From NCBI GenBank assembly GCA_023105745.1, contig JALGQZ010000005.1, forward strand, positions 248,001 through 312,000: DNA of 64,000 nt, read 5' to 3'. Under the pieces are notes generated by a model. That model did no database searches and was not told the origin of the DNA. It saw only the letters and a list, made by a program, of their open reading frames with translations. Of this stretch, positions 1 through 12,447 are shown one piece after another; the first letter of the stretch is position 1, and the number at the start of each line of letters is the position of its first letter. The stretch is from Austropuccinia psidii (lineage: Eukaryota; Basidiomycota; Pucciniomycetes; Pucciniales; Sphaerophragmiaceae). Made by a program: the position numbers and the translations under genes.

Positions 1-2764
1 AAGTACTATTGGAAAACCTGTTTTGAGCTAAAATGGATAATTTGGCAGTCTATAGATTGCATTTCCAGCTTATCCATAAACCAAATCAATAGCAGCTATT
101 ATTTAATGTAAAAAGAGATATTTTATTAATATCTTAGCTATTTAAATTCAGATATAGTATTAAATTTTCATCTTTCCTAAAAGTTCACCCGCAATAGCAA
201 CAAAAAGAAGTGGTTCAATATTACCCAAATATTTTCAAGTTCCCCCTTTCAAATCAATAAAACAACCACAGAATTCTAATGATAGAAAGCCCATAATATC
301 ATAGAATACAAATTTTAAGTGAATATTAATCAAGTAAATTATCTTTGGTTCTCTTTGTTGTGCTTCCATGCTCACGTGAATCTCAATAATAAATCTTTTA
401 TTTTAGTTTGTCCTGGAACAAAGATATAATGTAGAAAATTGAGAAGTAATTCTTCAATTCAATGGGTATTTGGGAGAATAGCATGATTTCTTACTTATTT
501 AATTAGTTTATTTTTCCTTTTTCATTATTTTGACATCTAAACTTGGAATATTTGGCAATATCAAAGGAAATTTATTCATCCAGGATTGGGTGTCACCTAT
601 CTCACATCTAAGTCATATTGCAAATAGGCTTTCTAGAAGAAATTTAGAGAGGTCTGGGTAGCTTATTGTAAGTATTTTGTAATATAATTGTCTATTTAAA
701 TAAGTAAGAAGGCCACTTATTCTTTAAATAATTCAAAATCTATTCAATTGACTTTTCTTAAATCTTTTAGTGATTTTGGACCTTCTACTTGAAGAAAACT
801 AAATTAAAATTACCAATATTCTGCATCAGTGGGGTATAATTGCTAGATTAACACAATAAACTCTTGTTTCATTTCCTCTGAACACTTTCCTTTTCAATAA
901 ATGTGTAACGCTTAATAAACTATTTAAATCTGATTTTTTCTATCTGTATCAGTCTTCTTTCAATGAGAGTTTTGTCTCAGTGTTTCTTTGAATTTATTGC
1001 TTCTCTGCGAAGCTTTTTTGGCCTTCTATCCTGCTTGAAATTCAAAAAAATAATCATGAATCATATTTATTTCAAGAGCTACTATTTTTTGAGAAAAAAT
1101 AACAAGACAAAAGCAAAATATTCACCATGCAGCTTTAGGATCAGAAATCCATCAGACACGATTAGGATTTTCCCATTAATTTTTAAGATGTTTGAGCTCA
1201 ATATATTCTCCATTATTTTACCTACAAATAGAATTGTAGAGGTATTCAACAGCTCCCATTCCTGAAAGACTCTATAAGCTGACATTAAGAGTTAATTTTA
1301 TTGAGCAATGCAAGATTTATCCAGAATATGTGTTTATTTTCTGAACCTTACTCAATTATTCAATATTCAATAACCTGGTATTAATCTTCCAATATTTATA
1401 TTTGGTTTCAGTAAGATCTGGGAAAACCCTTTAACCATTTTTAATTCTTAATGCTTTATTTTTAACCATTAATCACTATTCAGGGTGCATTTAAATTGTT
1501 TTTGAATTACTTGATATGATTGTTGCTCCAAATATTTACCTGGTATCTTGATTTTAAAGATCTGTGACAATAGTCAGTCAAATTTTTCCTTTAATGTGGG
1601 TAAATAATCTTCAGTATATGCGCATGGATTAAGCCACATTTCTGGAGTTCAGTGACAAGTGCATGCACTGGAAACCTTCAAAGGATCTTAAGTGTTTGAT
1701 AGATAATCACAGCTTACTTTTATATCTATATAGAAGATTTTTTTAGACATTTACTTCAGGGAAGGCTAGGTTACAAGTAGTTGGAATGAGAAATGTAAGA
1801 TTCTCATAATTATTCAACAAAAAGATAGAATCCTTTGATTAAATCTCACAGTCTCACAGGAGAATAACAAAAGAATCTGGAAAGATAATTCTTTTCTTTA
1901 CCTCCCCTTTTCCATTGAGAAATAATCAACATAACTCAAAACTCATTTCAAATTGTGTGATCTTATGTCCTTTTGGCTATATTTCGTTTATGAAAGATAC
2001 TCTTCCTAAATATTAATCTATATATTCACAATATATATTTGGACAAAGAAGTCACCCCAATGTAGAAGACAATAAATTTTGACGTATAAGCCCAGATTTT
2101 TTGTTTTAAGATGAAACTTATGATAAGTATTCCCCAGCTCAATTTATCACATGAATTTAACAGGAAATAATTCAGAGAGTTTCATTTTTCTCATATATTT
2201 CTTTCAGTAGGCCATGTATTACAATTATTTGATACATAAAATCCTTCCCATAATCTACTTCAAGAAAAACAATTTAAGATATATATATGGTTTTATGATT
2301 AAACAAAAACTTATGTATAAAAAACACATAATTGAAGAATCTTATATAAAAAAAGCTCATTTTAAATACTTATATCAGAGATTAATCTTTCAGAGTCTAT
2401 TTTTTTACTAAAGTTGTTCCTATATCCCACAGCTCTGAAATATTCCTGAGCCTGATTTAAAATGGATTAAATTTATCAATTATGGATTTTGAATAATTGA
2501 AGAATATTTCAATATTAAAAATTATTCCTTGCAAGTTACTGTTATTCAGCTTGATTTATGTATCATATTTCCACAGCCAATATCAGGGGTAAGGGTATTT
2601 AACCTTAAACCCACTCAAACTCATGAAACCAGAGAATCCAGTATGTATATCAGAAATCAGTTTCAGAAAATCTTCTTGCTGGAAAATGCATACAGCTTGG
2701 TTCATAAATACACCCTGTCAATACTTGTAAGGTTTGATTCACAATACTGAACCTGTATGATCAC
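1..2764. other. AT-rich stretch without a recognisable gene
   Basis: This stretch is strongly AT-rich. The few open frames (about 60-100 codons) are low-complexity and resemble nothing I know. It probably contains the decayed upstream part of element E's 5' LTR, because homology to the solo E LTR becomes visible just downstream, but I could not place the LTR start. Confidence 0.5.
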
Positions 2765-2940
2765 CCAACTTCACCACACCTCTTGTACAGACCCTGTAAA
2801 TCCATACAGGGGCTGTATTATCCAAATAAAATGAAATCAAGACTTCTCTCAAGAAAATTCACTCTTGATATCAGGGCTGATGTATTCTCACATATAACAG
2901 CCCCTCTTCCTCCCTCTGGGTACATTTTCCCCAGTTAATT
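2765..2940 (+). repeat. Remnant of element E 5' LTR (left part)
   Basis: The end of this stretch matches the part of the solo E LTR near 51590-51762. Shared segments include 'ctgtatt', 'tcacatata' and 'ttttccccagttaatt', in the same order. The match stops at 2940, where a family-D LTR begins, and resumes at 45567. The left boundary is only where similarity became visible to me. Confidence 0.6.
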
Positions 2941-4311
2941 TTTGAACCTTTGAGATATGACCACATACCCAAAAAGGCCGCAAGAAGTATTTAAAATAAT
3001 TATACATTAAAAATAATTACCTTAAAACTACAAAAATGCCATAAATTGGCATAAAGCTTGGTTTAGCTTAAAAACCAATGGATAAACATGTGAGATAAAT
3101 TATACCATTGGATTCCCTATGGTAAAATACACATATACCATTTTCATGGCATCTCTGTAAAGTCAATATTTAATGAGTTATAAGTAATAATACCTTATAA
3201 AAAACATAAATCCTTAATTATTTCAAATACCAATGAAAAAACATGTGAAATGAATGGTACCATTGAGTTCTCCATAAATATTCACACATAAAACAATTAA
3301 GAAGCTAATCTCCAAAGTCATTACTTAAGGAGTTAAGCTGAATATATGCACTTTTTTGGTCAACCCATATATTCAAGGATTTTAGCTAATATCTTTTGAA
3401 ATATGCATGATAGAGTGATGAACCAAAAATAAAGTCATCATGTAATTACTGTAGGAATACAGAAATAAACTTTATCTCACAAGTTATAAACAAGGTTAAA
3501 ACCTGTAAGGGATTATTGATTAAAATCAATAGAGCTGTTGACCACTTTGTTGTAAAAGTGGTCCAAACTTAAAAAAAAGTAGACAGTTGGATTCTACTAG
3601 TTCATTCGTGAAGAATGATGTGTTTTTAATTATAATATTCAAGGTATAACCCCTTGAAATCATGGCTTGAAGTTTAAAATATTAAATTTCAACAGAAAAG
3701 ATGAGTTACAAGAAAAATTATCAAAAATGGAGTTTTGATGATGTAATAAAAGTCTCTTGGCAGAATGATGAGGTTATGCCAAGCTATTAGAATTCACTCT
3801 CTGAATTGCTGTAGCGTGTAAAACTTCAAAGTTATTAACGATCAAAGTTTGAGCTCAATTTGATCATTTATGATCAATCACTGTAACTTTAAATTATGTT
3901 TAACAGTAATATGAGTGATAAAATTGGTGAATACTGTTAGTTCATGATTAAAACTAATAAAATACACGAATTTTGGGGTTCTTCCAAGCCTTGACGTCAT
4001 CAAAACTTAGATTTATAGTGATAACTCTAAAAAATGGGGTAATAATGAGATAAGATGGTTCGATCATGATGTAATCATCACCAAACCTTAAAATATTGAT
4101 CAGTGCACGTCTACTAGAAGCCTGTTGGACTCTAGGAGGAAGGAATTTAATATAAATAGAGCTCATTTTACTCTATTTCCCCCTCAGATGCTTACAAAAC
4201 ATTAAATCATTAAATAAAAAGGCAATTTATTTATTCTTTATATATAAAACTTTTATATTATTAAAGACCAAAGATAATCTTATAATAATCTTCATCTTTG
4301 ATGTGATTATT
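2941..4311 (+). repeat. Solo LTR of family D, left part (interrupted by element A)
   Basis: The sequence aligns along its length with the 5' LTR of element D (54834-56860), starting TTTGAACCTTTGAG against TGTGAGCCTTTGAG. It breaks at 4311 where element A begins, and continues at 44988-45566. TSD TAATT lies at 2936-2940 and 45567-45571, so this is a solo LTR left by LTR-LTR recombination. It is clearly more diverged than D itself. Confidence 0.85.
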
Positions 4312-5748
4312 TGTCAGCCTGTGACTCAAAACCAGAGCACAAGCATGACAGCCAAAATACCATAAACCAATGGTATAGCCATGATACCACCAAAACATGA
4401 AGCTGAGCCAAATCAGCTCAAAAGGTATCAAAAGAAAGAGGAAACTCACCTCTTCCTGAAAATATAAGTCCCATCACCATAGGACTAGAAATAACAAAGT
4501 TATTCCTGCTCAAAGTTATTGCTGAGCATACACCTTAATTTTCACCTCTCATCTAAAATCTAGAAGGGGAGGCTTAACCCCATCAAATGGGTACTCAAAA
4601 TGAAGCTCTAAGCCAGGGCTATCCAATGGTACCAGCCAAACTGAGCTAGCACCAATATTAGTGGAGTTATGGTCAATTTCAGGCCAAATAAGGGTGAACA
4701 AAACATTCACCTCTCATCTAACTTCTACAGTTTTAGTGTGCGATACCTGAAGTGGGGTCTTTTTGGAAAGAGCACAATCAGGGCTATCTGATGGTGTCAT
4801 TCACTTCCTCATATCTCAACTACTGCATAAGTTATGGGGCAAACAAGCTCAATACAGCTTTTTTCCTAAAACACGCAAATGTACAAAAATCTTGTACATG
4901 GGATAACTTTGCCATATTTAATGTTACCCACATCAAATGAGGTACCATTGTGTAGAGCACATACAGGGCTACAAACTGAATCAGTTTTGAGGTTGATATC
5001 TCAAGAATTGACAGATTTATAGCTGTTTTCAGGTTAAAATCCCACCTGCTGTCATATACAGCCTTACCATGGGATAATATCCCATAATCATGAATATGAG
5101 GTGTCAAATAGACAAAGAAGCATGTTTTTACACCAATACATCATATGTCAGTCAATACTGGGGTCCCATACAGTTTCTGTACAGCATTCTACGTGTCATA
5201 CACATCAGAATCAGGCTGTGAGGTCCCCAGATGAAAATTTTCACCCTGTATTGGTAAAAACCGCCCAGATGTGGTTTCAAAACCACATCTGAGCCCAATA
5301 CAGGCTACACAGACTGTTTGCAAACCACAAGCCAGTACTAGAAAGTGAAAAATCTTCACTTCCTCTACGTGGAAAGGTCTAGCCACCTTTCCACCCCATT
5401 TCAGGATAAAAAGGAGGCTTTTCACAGCCAGAATTGTCTCCTCATCCTGCTCTTGAATACCCTACGTAGTAAACTGTCAAAAACAGATTTACTCTTGGGT
5501 AATAAACAGGTATAATTATATATTTAATTACTGTAACTCTTATTATAGTAACCCAACTGGTAAGATTGCACCCTGGGTTCTCAATAGCGCTCACCACCAC
5601 TATTTTTCAATAGTAGAGCCCCTTAATTATATTATAACTCATCTTTTAAATCAAAAACTCCTATTTTAAATCAATTTTCTACATGTCACAGTCATAATTC
5701 TAGTTGTAAATACTCTTATTACCACTTCAATATAGACTCAGCCTGACA
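4312..5748 (+). repeat. 5' LTR of element A
   Basis: It is 1437 bp long, bounded by TGTCAG and CTGACA, and nearly identical to 43546-44982. A third, reversed solo copy of the same length lies at 52514-53950. The few CG dinucleotides are mostly inside ACGT, GGCGT or ACGCC contexts. The last kilobase should hold promoter and polyadenylation signals, but I cannot place them. Confidence 0.93.
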
Positions 5749-5769
5749 TTTTGGGGGCCTGGCCGTGTT
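5749..5769 (+). other. Primer-binding-site-like block of element A
   Basis: Directly after the LTR come a few T residues and TGGGGGCCTGGCCGTG. The same block follows the LTR of element D (56861-56878) and, on the minus strand, element B (24352-24369). It would pair with a tRNA ending CACGGCCAGGCCCCCA-3'. The tRNA is not identified. Confidence 0.7.
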
Positions 5770-6338
5770 TTTTACTTATTTTTGGACCTTACAAGTAAGT
5801 TTTTCTCTTTTTTATCATTTATTGACACCTGTTTTACCTTTTTTAGGCGTCATTTTCTCTAAAAATATATATTTTATATATATTTTTTTATTTTTCAAAA
5901 AATACTCATATATTATAGAGTATCTGTCACGTGGCTAATAACCACAAGACTAGTATTTTGGCGTGTTTTGTATACAAAAACACTTTAAGCCACTCATACA
6001 GTCTTAATTATTAAGTGAATTAAGACAGCTCATACTGATAAACCAACAGTTGAGGCGTGTTTGGGCACATTGTTAACTCAATTACCCTGTAATACACCAT
6101 CTTTTGACAGATTATACTTGCTAAATACAAGTACTCTGTGAGATATTGGTATACAAACAGTATACCACATATCAGTAAGCTGTATTTTTGACGTGGGATT
6201 GTTAATTCAAGTACATTGTCATTATACAAGGGCATATTGTAATAATATACAAGCCCAGAGGCCATTCTTAGACGTGCAAAACCAGCCTTTTAAGAAGTCT
6301 TAACTGACATAAGCCCTCTTTTTTTCCTGTTTGATTCA
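5770..6338. other. Untranslated leader of element A
   Basis: This is AT-rich sequence between the primer site and the first open frames, with no recognised gene. CG dinucleotides are scattered and sit in ACGTG or GGCGT contexts, as in the LTRs. Confidence 0.5.
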
Positions 6339-6686
6339 GTGGAAGAAATTTTCATACCACTTGAGACCCAGTCACAGGCCAACATACCAGTGACACCCTC
6401 AGAACCAGAGGGCAGCAAGGGCAAGGGAAAAAGACTTAGTGAAGGCCTCATTACAGCCAAAAAATGGACACCAATAGCCACTCAGAGGAGTAGAAAACCA
6501 CGAAACTCTGCTTCAATACAAGGTAAACCAACCTTAACCACTTGTACAGGGAAGATTACAATTATTAACCCAGTTGTAACCTCCAAAGGCAAACTGGCCA
6601 AACCAGCAGATAACAAACTTGTACAAGGCACAGTCAAAGGTAAATACCCTAAGAACATAAAGTTTTTGACTGCTTGCAAACACTGA
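6339..6686 (+). CDS. Short open frame upstream of gag in element A
   Basis: A 115-codon frame, basic and rich in Lys, Ser, Thr and Pro, opens at the end of the leader and runs into the start of the gag region in another frame. Elements B (23982-23779, minus) and D (57358-57507) have a short open segment in the same position, flanked there by splice-like signals. It could be an upstream exon or a leader peptide. No domain is recognisable. Confidence 0.3.
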   Translation: MEEIFIPLETQSQANIPVTPSEPEGSKGKGKRLSEGLITAKKWTPIATQRSRKPRNSASIQGKPTLTTCTGKITIINPVVTSKGKLAKPADNKLVQGTVKGKYPKNIKFLTACKH

Positions 6687-7408
6687 TATGTCCCCTGCAT
6701 ACCTCAGAGACCTTGGCTTCCAAAGGAACCAGCCAGAGGACAGAGAAGGATTGTCCAGAACCAGAAGACCTGAAAGAAGACACCTTGGACACAGTGGTGG
6801 ATGGCAAAACAATGAGGGAGATAATATCAACCTTGCTATTCACACTCCAATTCAACAGAAACCTCAAACCAGAGGACTGGAAAGATATGGATCAAGTTCT
6901 TCAGATCCACCAACTCCTCAAAAATTTATTTCAATGGAGCATGGACAACAAGAGGTTCAACCTAGCAAATCACTGGGCAGAACTGGGATCAAGTTGCCAG
7001 AAGATCTGTCTCAAAGAGATAGACTTCAAAGACCTTATGGTAATCACCAAAGGTTGGAATCCTACCAGGCAGCACAGACTCCTGGAGGCAAGGGCACAGA
7101 GGATAAGGGAGAATCAAGCCACTATCCAAGCAATAGAAGAACAATTAACCCAGACAGTGCCTACTCAGATTCCTTCAGGTTCACAAGGAACAGGCGAAAT
7201 CAGCTCTCCAGTGGCTTCACACCATTCAGACACCAGCAGATCAGTGGCCAAGAGTCACCATTCTTCACAACTCCAGGAAGTTTCCAGGAGAAGACAAGGA
7301 AACAAGGGCAAGAACAAAGCCTCCTTCAACCAGAGGAGGAAAGAGTCAGACCCCATGATCCAGAAGCTGTTATATTTGTTGAAAGAAGTACACAAGAACC
7401 AGAAGTAG
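6674..7408 (+). CDS. Open frame overlapping gag of element A in the +1 frame
   Basis: This 244-codon frame overlaps the N-terminal gag frame (from 6688) and lies +1 relative to it. It contains Trp-bearing segments (PEDWKDMD, ITKGWNPTRQHRLLEARAQ) and a Lys/Arg-rich C-terminus. Elements B and D have an overlapping frame with the same +1 relation and similar motifs (WSPL or WNPL near the middle, a basic tail). That conservation suggests coding use, although the function is unknown. Alternatively this is the original N-terminal gag domain and the other frame is the passenger. Confidence 0.5.
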   Translation: MQTLICPLHTSETLASKGTSQRTEKDCPEPEDLKEDTLDTVVDGKTMREIISTLLFTLQFNRNLKPEDWKDMDQVLQIHQLLKNLFQWSMDNKRFNLANHWAELGSSCQKICLKEIDFKDLMVITKGWNPTRQHRLLEARAQRIRENQATIQAIEEQLTQTVPTQIPSGSQGTGEISSPVASHHSDTSRSVAKSHHSSQLQEVSRRRQGNKGKNKASFNQRRKESDPMIQKLLYLLKEVHKNQK

Positions 7409-8951
7409 TTGTAAACCACTCTAGAATCAGTAGTCCTAGTAATAGAAACATTACCCCCACTCAGACTGAAAATAACATTGTCATATCTGAGAGTAACATC
7501 AACAGTGACACACTGTGGTTACAAATGTCCCAATATGCTGAAGAATCTGCAAAACAGTTTGCAGAAATTAAAGCTAGCCAAGAGAGGATGAGATAAACTC
7601 AAGCCTCCTTGGAACAAATAGTTAGGAATCTTCAAGAAGGATATGCTCAACTGAGCAAAGCCTCTGAAGAAACCAACAAAAGACTGAATATAGTCTTTGA
7701 AGAACAACACCACAGCACAAGGGACAGGGAGTGTCTGGATCAAGACATTAGCAAATTGTTTAATGTCTACCATAGCTTGAAGCCCCAACCACAAAGCCAA
7801 GCTATGGAGAATCCATATCAACCAGATGCCATGTTGTTGAATAAGGCAAGATCTCCATCACAATACCAGGATGGAGATGGCATGTCTTATTCAGAGAAGG
7901 AAGCCTTGAAACAGCTTCCTGAGGCCTCAAGCTGGCCCAAATTCTCTGGATCAGGAGAATATGATCATATGGAGCTCATAGATTATACTGATGGACTCTT
8001 CATTGATGTACCAAGCATACCAGACTACTGGATCACTGTTAGATTGAATACTGCATTTAAAGGTCATGCTAGTATATGGTACACAGAAATGAAAGAAATC
8101 CATGGCAGAAGAAACCCGCCATGGTGGATGAGTCAAATCATCCAAAAGTACAGTAATGGAACTTGGATATGGCAAAAGACCATGTCATTTGAAAATGACA
8201 AATACTCTGTGGACAAAGATCCATATGAGTGGTGTCTTAGACAGTTCAAAAGACTTAAAGCCATTGATCCTCAGATGAACATTCAAATGAGGAATCACAA
8301 ACTTCTGACACAACTGCCAGGAGAGCTAGAGCATTCAGTAAAATGCAGATGCAACCAGAATTGCACTCTAGATGACATTGCCAACACCTTACAAGACATA
8401 AGGAAAAGGACTAATATAGGGAAATTCACCCCATATAAGAGCAGTAGTTTCAAAGAGAAACAACCTTTCAGGGTAGAGTTTAAAGACAAACCCAGAGAAA
8501 GAGTGGCAGAAGTGGCTAAGAAGAAAAATTCTTGCCACAATTGTGGTTCAACAGACCACTATGCCAACAACTGTCCAAAGGCAAAGAAAAAAGTCTATGC
8601 CATAGAGAAAGTCCCTGAGGAAGAACCTCCAACAGAGGATTCTGATTCAGACTCCATGGGTGATGCCATCAGAGAACCATCTGAGGATGATCAAGACCCA
8701 AGAGAGGAATTTCTAGTGGAATACCAAGAGGAAACCCCACTAGAAATCCAGGACATACAGTTGGAAGCAGGCATGCCACAGGACACTTCTAACAAGAACT
8801 TGTGCAAACACACACAAGATGCACAAACATTCCTGGTTACACCAACCAAAGGAATGGCATATATACATGGGACAGCCACAAAAATGACTGTTTGCATTGA
8901 CAATGTTCAGCATCCACTGATCATTGATAGTGGAGCACACATTGCTCCATA
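6688..8951 (+). pseudogene. Gag (capsid/nucleocapsid) of element A, with an in-frame stop
   Basis: The frame runs from 6688 with one TAA at 7594-7596, then on to the protease region. The first 300 codons are Ser/Gln/Arg-rich. From about 7900 it has the capsid-like region found in B and D (WPKFSGSGEYDHMELIDYTDG, WYTEMKEIHG, GELEHSVKCRC). A CX2CX4HX4C zinc knuckle (CHNCGSTDHYANNC) lies at 8533-8574, followed by an acidic stretch. In the family Gag builds the virus-like particle and the knuckle binds template RNA. The protease motif Asp-Ser-Gly (8926-8934) is reached in this frame, which then stops at 8950-8952. Confidence 0.8.
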
Positions 8952-11198
8952 GTGGCCAGAAACTATCTGGATACCCACTTCCCAAACTGGGGAAAACAGC
9001 TCTTGCCCACTAAGGCAAAGAACTTCAAAAGTGCATCAGGGAAGATGACTTCCATTGGGACAATTATCAAAGAGATAATTATACCCCACAGGAAGGGTAA
9101 TATCAGACTCAACCCAGAGTTTGTAGTGCTTAATGATGCCCACATCCAAGGGTTTTTACTGGGAACAGATTACCAGAGGATGTATGGCATAGACATTTAC
9201 AACAGTAAAAATAGGCACATCACCATTGGTACTAACAAGGAAAAGAAATTTTCACTTGACATATACCAGATATCTTCTTGAGACCCACTAGAAGAACTTC
9301 TGAAGGAATTCAGAGAGGGACAGTTTAGCACTACCCTCACCAGTAAATAAAAACTAAGCTTACTGAAGATGCTGAGAAGGAATAGACCAGCATTTTCCAT
9401 TGGTGAAGAACCATTAGGCAAAATCAAGGGCCATGATATAGAACTATATCTGAAGGCGGAGAGGCCTTATCCACCCATGCTGAGGAGACCTCCTTATCCA
9501 GCAAGCCTGGAAACCAGGAAGGAAATTGAGAAACATATCAATGAACTCCTGGACATGGATGTTATCAGAAAGATTGGAAACAATGAAATAGTGGAAATCA
9601 CCACTCCTGTCTTTATCACCTGGCATGATGGCAAGTCTAGATTGTGTGGAGACTTCAGAGCCCTGAACAACTACACAAAAGCAGACAGGTACCCTATACC
9701 AAGGATACCTCATGCCTTGGATAAGCTAGCCAAAGCCAAATACATAACCAAGATGGATTGTATGAAAGGCTTCCACCAAAATGGAGTTAAACCAAACTCC
9801 ATGAAACTACTCAGAATAATATGCCATATGGGCATATATCAGTACACCAGAATGCCATTTGGCATCAAGAATGCACCAGCCCACTTCCAAAGGATGATGG
9901 ACACCATATTTCAAGAAGAAATCATGGAAGGCTGGATGGTAGTATATATTGATGATATCATTATATACTCAGAGACGTGGGAAGACCATGTACAATACAT
10001 AGACAGAGTGCTAAGTCAATGTACACCCATCAATCTGAAAATTTCACTAAAAAAGTGTAATTTTGGCCAACAAGAGCTACTGGATCTAGGACATAAAGTC
10101 TCAGGTCTTAGTCTGGCAATTGACCAGAATAAAGTAGCAGCAGTACTGCAAAAACCAGTACCAAAAAGCATCAAAGAGATGCAATCCTTTCTTGGGTTTG
10201 CTAGCTACTATAGAAACCATATCAAAAATTTTGCACACATAACTAGTAGTTAATACAAGTTATGTTCAAAAGATGTAGTTTTTGAAATAACCAAGGAAAG
10301 GAGGGATGCATATGAGAGGATCAAATATGAACTCACTAATGCACCTGTGCTCATCTTACCTGACTTTGAACTACCATTAAAGTTATATATAGATGCAGCA
10401 TGCAGTCAAGGCCTAGGAGCAGCCCTTCACCAAAGACAAATTGTGGATGGTGAACCAAGAGAAGGAGTAATTTGCTACATCTCAAGGCAGCTGAATAATT
10501 CAGAATCCAGGTATGGAGCCACCCAGACTGAATGTCTATGTCTAGTCTGGGCTCTAGAAAAACTCCATTATTATTTGGAGGGTGCAGTTTTTGAAGTCTA
10601 CACAGACTGCACAGCCTTGAAGTCTTTACTAAACATGAAGACTACAAATAGACATATGCTGAGATGGCAAATAGCCATCCAGGAGTATAGAGGGAACATG
10701 ACCATCATATACAAGGAAGGTAAAAGCCATACTAATGCAGATGACCTCAGCAGATGGCCACTGGACAATGTTAAAAGCAATCCAGCTTATGACCCAGAAG
10801 TTGCAGCAAAAATCCCTATCCATTTCATGGAAATAGATAGGTGGAAAAACTTCAGATTATCTGAATGGGCACCAGAAAGTGGTACCCTTGACAGTGGCAA
10901 CACTGACTCAGAAGGGACAGAAACTCACATACTGGGAATAAGTTCCTCAGAACTGCACAATGAATTCTTCAGTGCAGTACAGAAGTCTTATGCCAAACAC
11001 AAACAGTGTAGCATACTACTCCAACTCCTTCAACAAAAGTACAGGAGTCCAGAACTGGAAACCCAGCTGGAAGAACGCTGGTTGAGGGCCTATAAGGACA
11101 ATAGGTTTTTTCTTATAGATGGCCTGCTCTACCATAGAGAAAAGCACACAAGTGCACTCACAGTGGTAGACAGAGACCACATCTCATTGATCCTACAA
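8952..11198 (+). pseudogene. Pol of element A, part 1: protease, reverse transcriptase, RNase H
   Basis: This continues Gag in another frame. The rest of the aspartic protease ends at a TGA (9279-9281). A stop also interrupts the linker near 9347. Reverse transcriptase spans about 9369-10253, with PIPRIPHALDKL, the first catalytic Asp in TKMDCMKGFHQ, and YIDDI near 9944-9958. A TAA at 10251-10253 separates it from the RNase H region ([27 protein letters not shown]). The frame is cut at codon CAA (11196-11198) by the giant CACTA element and continues at 42188. The homologous region of element D is intact, which shows the lesions are secondary. Confidence 0.88.
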
Positions 11199-11244
11199 CA
11201 CCAGGGCAAATCTCGCGTCAATCGTCGGCGATTGACTTCACGTC
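11199..11244 (+). repeat. Left terminal inverted repeat of the CACTA element
   Basis: 46 bp, reverse complement of 42142-42187 except one C/T difference at position 17. Positions 17-36 of the repeat form an almost perfect palindrome (GTCAATCG .. CGATTGAC), so each end could fold or bind a dimeric protein. Confidence 0.93.
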
Positions 11245-11544
11245 GCACCGCGGTCAGTATAAAATCTTGCTTCAGTTGTGTTAGTGTCACTTTATAGTCA
11301 CTGGATTTAGTGGGTCACGTCACGTCAGCGTCAAGACAACGTCAATCGTCACATGTGTCACATGAGAATGTCACTCAAAGCCCAAACCCATTTCAACACT
11401 ATGCACAACGTTCGTGTAATTTCACCTCATTGGCTTCCGCCTCCCCGACGCTTAGCATGCTTACGCACCCGCACCGCCCTCCATCCAGATGAGACTCCGA
11501 CACTGCCCGCCCCTCTCCGTCCTCACCACTCCTTACGCTTTCAC
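11245..11544. promoter_or_regulatory. Left subterminal region with short repeats
   Basis: Copies of GTCA and ACGTCA-like words cluster here (for example 'gtcacgtcacgtcagcgtcaag' at about 11313-11334 and 'acgtcaatcgtcac' at about 11339-11352). They echo the inverted-repeat core. Subterminal repeats of this kind are bound by element proteins in CACTA transposons; that role is inferred here. Confidence 0.5.
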
Positions 11545-11900
11545 ACCCCACCCCTACCATCCTTACGCTTGTGTAGTACCCTCCCGACATGCCTCCGACA
11601 ACGCTTACCATCCTTATGCTCATGTAGTGCCCTCCCGACATGCCCCCGACAACGCTTACCCTCCCTCCCGACACTGCTTACCATCCTTATGCTCATGTAG
11701 TGCCCTCCCGACAACGCTTACCCTCCCTCCCGACATTATCCCGACACTGCTTACCATCCTTACGCTCATGTAGTGCCCTCCCGACATGCCTCCGACAACA
11801 GTTACCCTCCCTCCCGACATTCTCCCAACACTGCTTACCATCCTTACGCTCATGTAGTGCCCTCCCAACATGCCTCCGACAATGCTTACCCTCCTCACGC
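11545..11900. repeat. Tandem repeat array 1 in the CACTA element
   Basis: About five degenerate units of 52-84 bp, each containing 'tgccctcccgacatgcc', 'acaacgcttacc' and 'catccttacgctcatgtag' in that order. The core ATCCTTACGC recurs in the second array at 27040-27600. Open frames through the array are repetitive by-products rather than genes. Confidence 0.8.
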
Positions 11901-11924
11901 TTCCGTATTACATCCATAGTGTAC

Positions 11925-11948
11925 AGTACGGTGGCTTGTTGGCGTACA
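11925..11948. repeat. Degenerate member of a 24-bp palindrome family
   Basis: The form is AGTACGGTGGCT followed by TGTTGGCGTACA. It keeps the GTACG..GGC and CGTAC arms of the better copies at 14802, 26975 and 37768. Confidence 0.45.
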
Positions 11949-12447
11949 CGATGAACGCAATTGCCGAAATATGCTGAGTGGCCTTCTCTGCCAACAGGAC
12001 CTAAGGGGATATTGGTCAGTATATTCACCATGTTGTGGTTAGGGTTTAAATCATGAGACTCACAAATTAAAACCTAATAAGTGGACTATTTAAGACAAGA
12101 ATTGTGTCTCCTGTTTCGCCAACAAAACCATTTTATTTCACATCAATCAAATGAACACTTTGCTTAGTCCTTACCTCATGAGCGTTGAATAGTTCAAAAG
12201 TTGACTTTGGTAGGTTTCTCACTAGTCAACTTTATTCAATGTCTCACAGGGAAGTGATTTCATTTGCATGATATGAAATCATTTGCAAAAGATCGCCTCC
12301 TTCAATTTCCCAACAAATCGCATTTTGCAAATGCGACTATTTTACTTGCACCTTTTTTCTTGAATTTGGATCTTTTTATTCAAAAATTTTCAAACAAGTT
12401 ATCCATCAACTCGTCACCATCTATTTGCTTAATAAACTACCTCCGCT
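11949..12447. promoter_or_regulatory. Intergenic region upstream of the first cargo gene
   Basis: AT-rich sequence between the left array and the ATG at 12448. It probably includes that gene's promoter; 'ctatttaag' near 12086 is TATA-like. No separate gene is supported. Confidence 0.4.

Noticed and set aside
588..600. 'TGTCACC' at 592 as the start of element E's 5' LTR
   Set aside because: Only a few bases match and the distance to 2940 does not agree with the solo E LTR, so the start was left open.
11399..12031. Several overlapping open frames on both strands at 11399-12031
   Set aside because: They are translations of the tandem array and its edge, repetitive in every frame.
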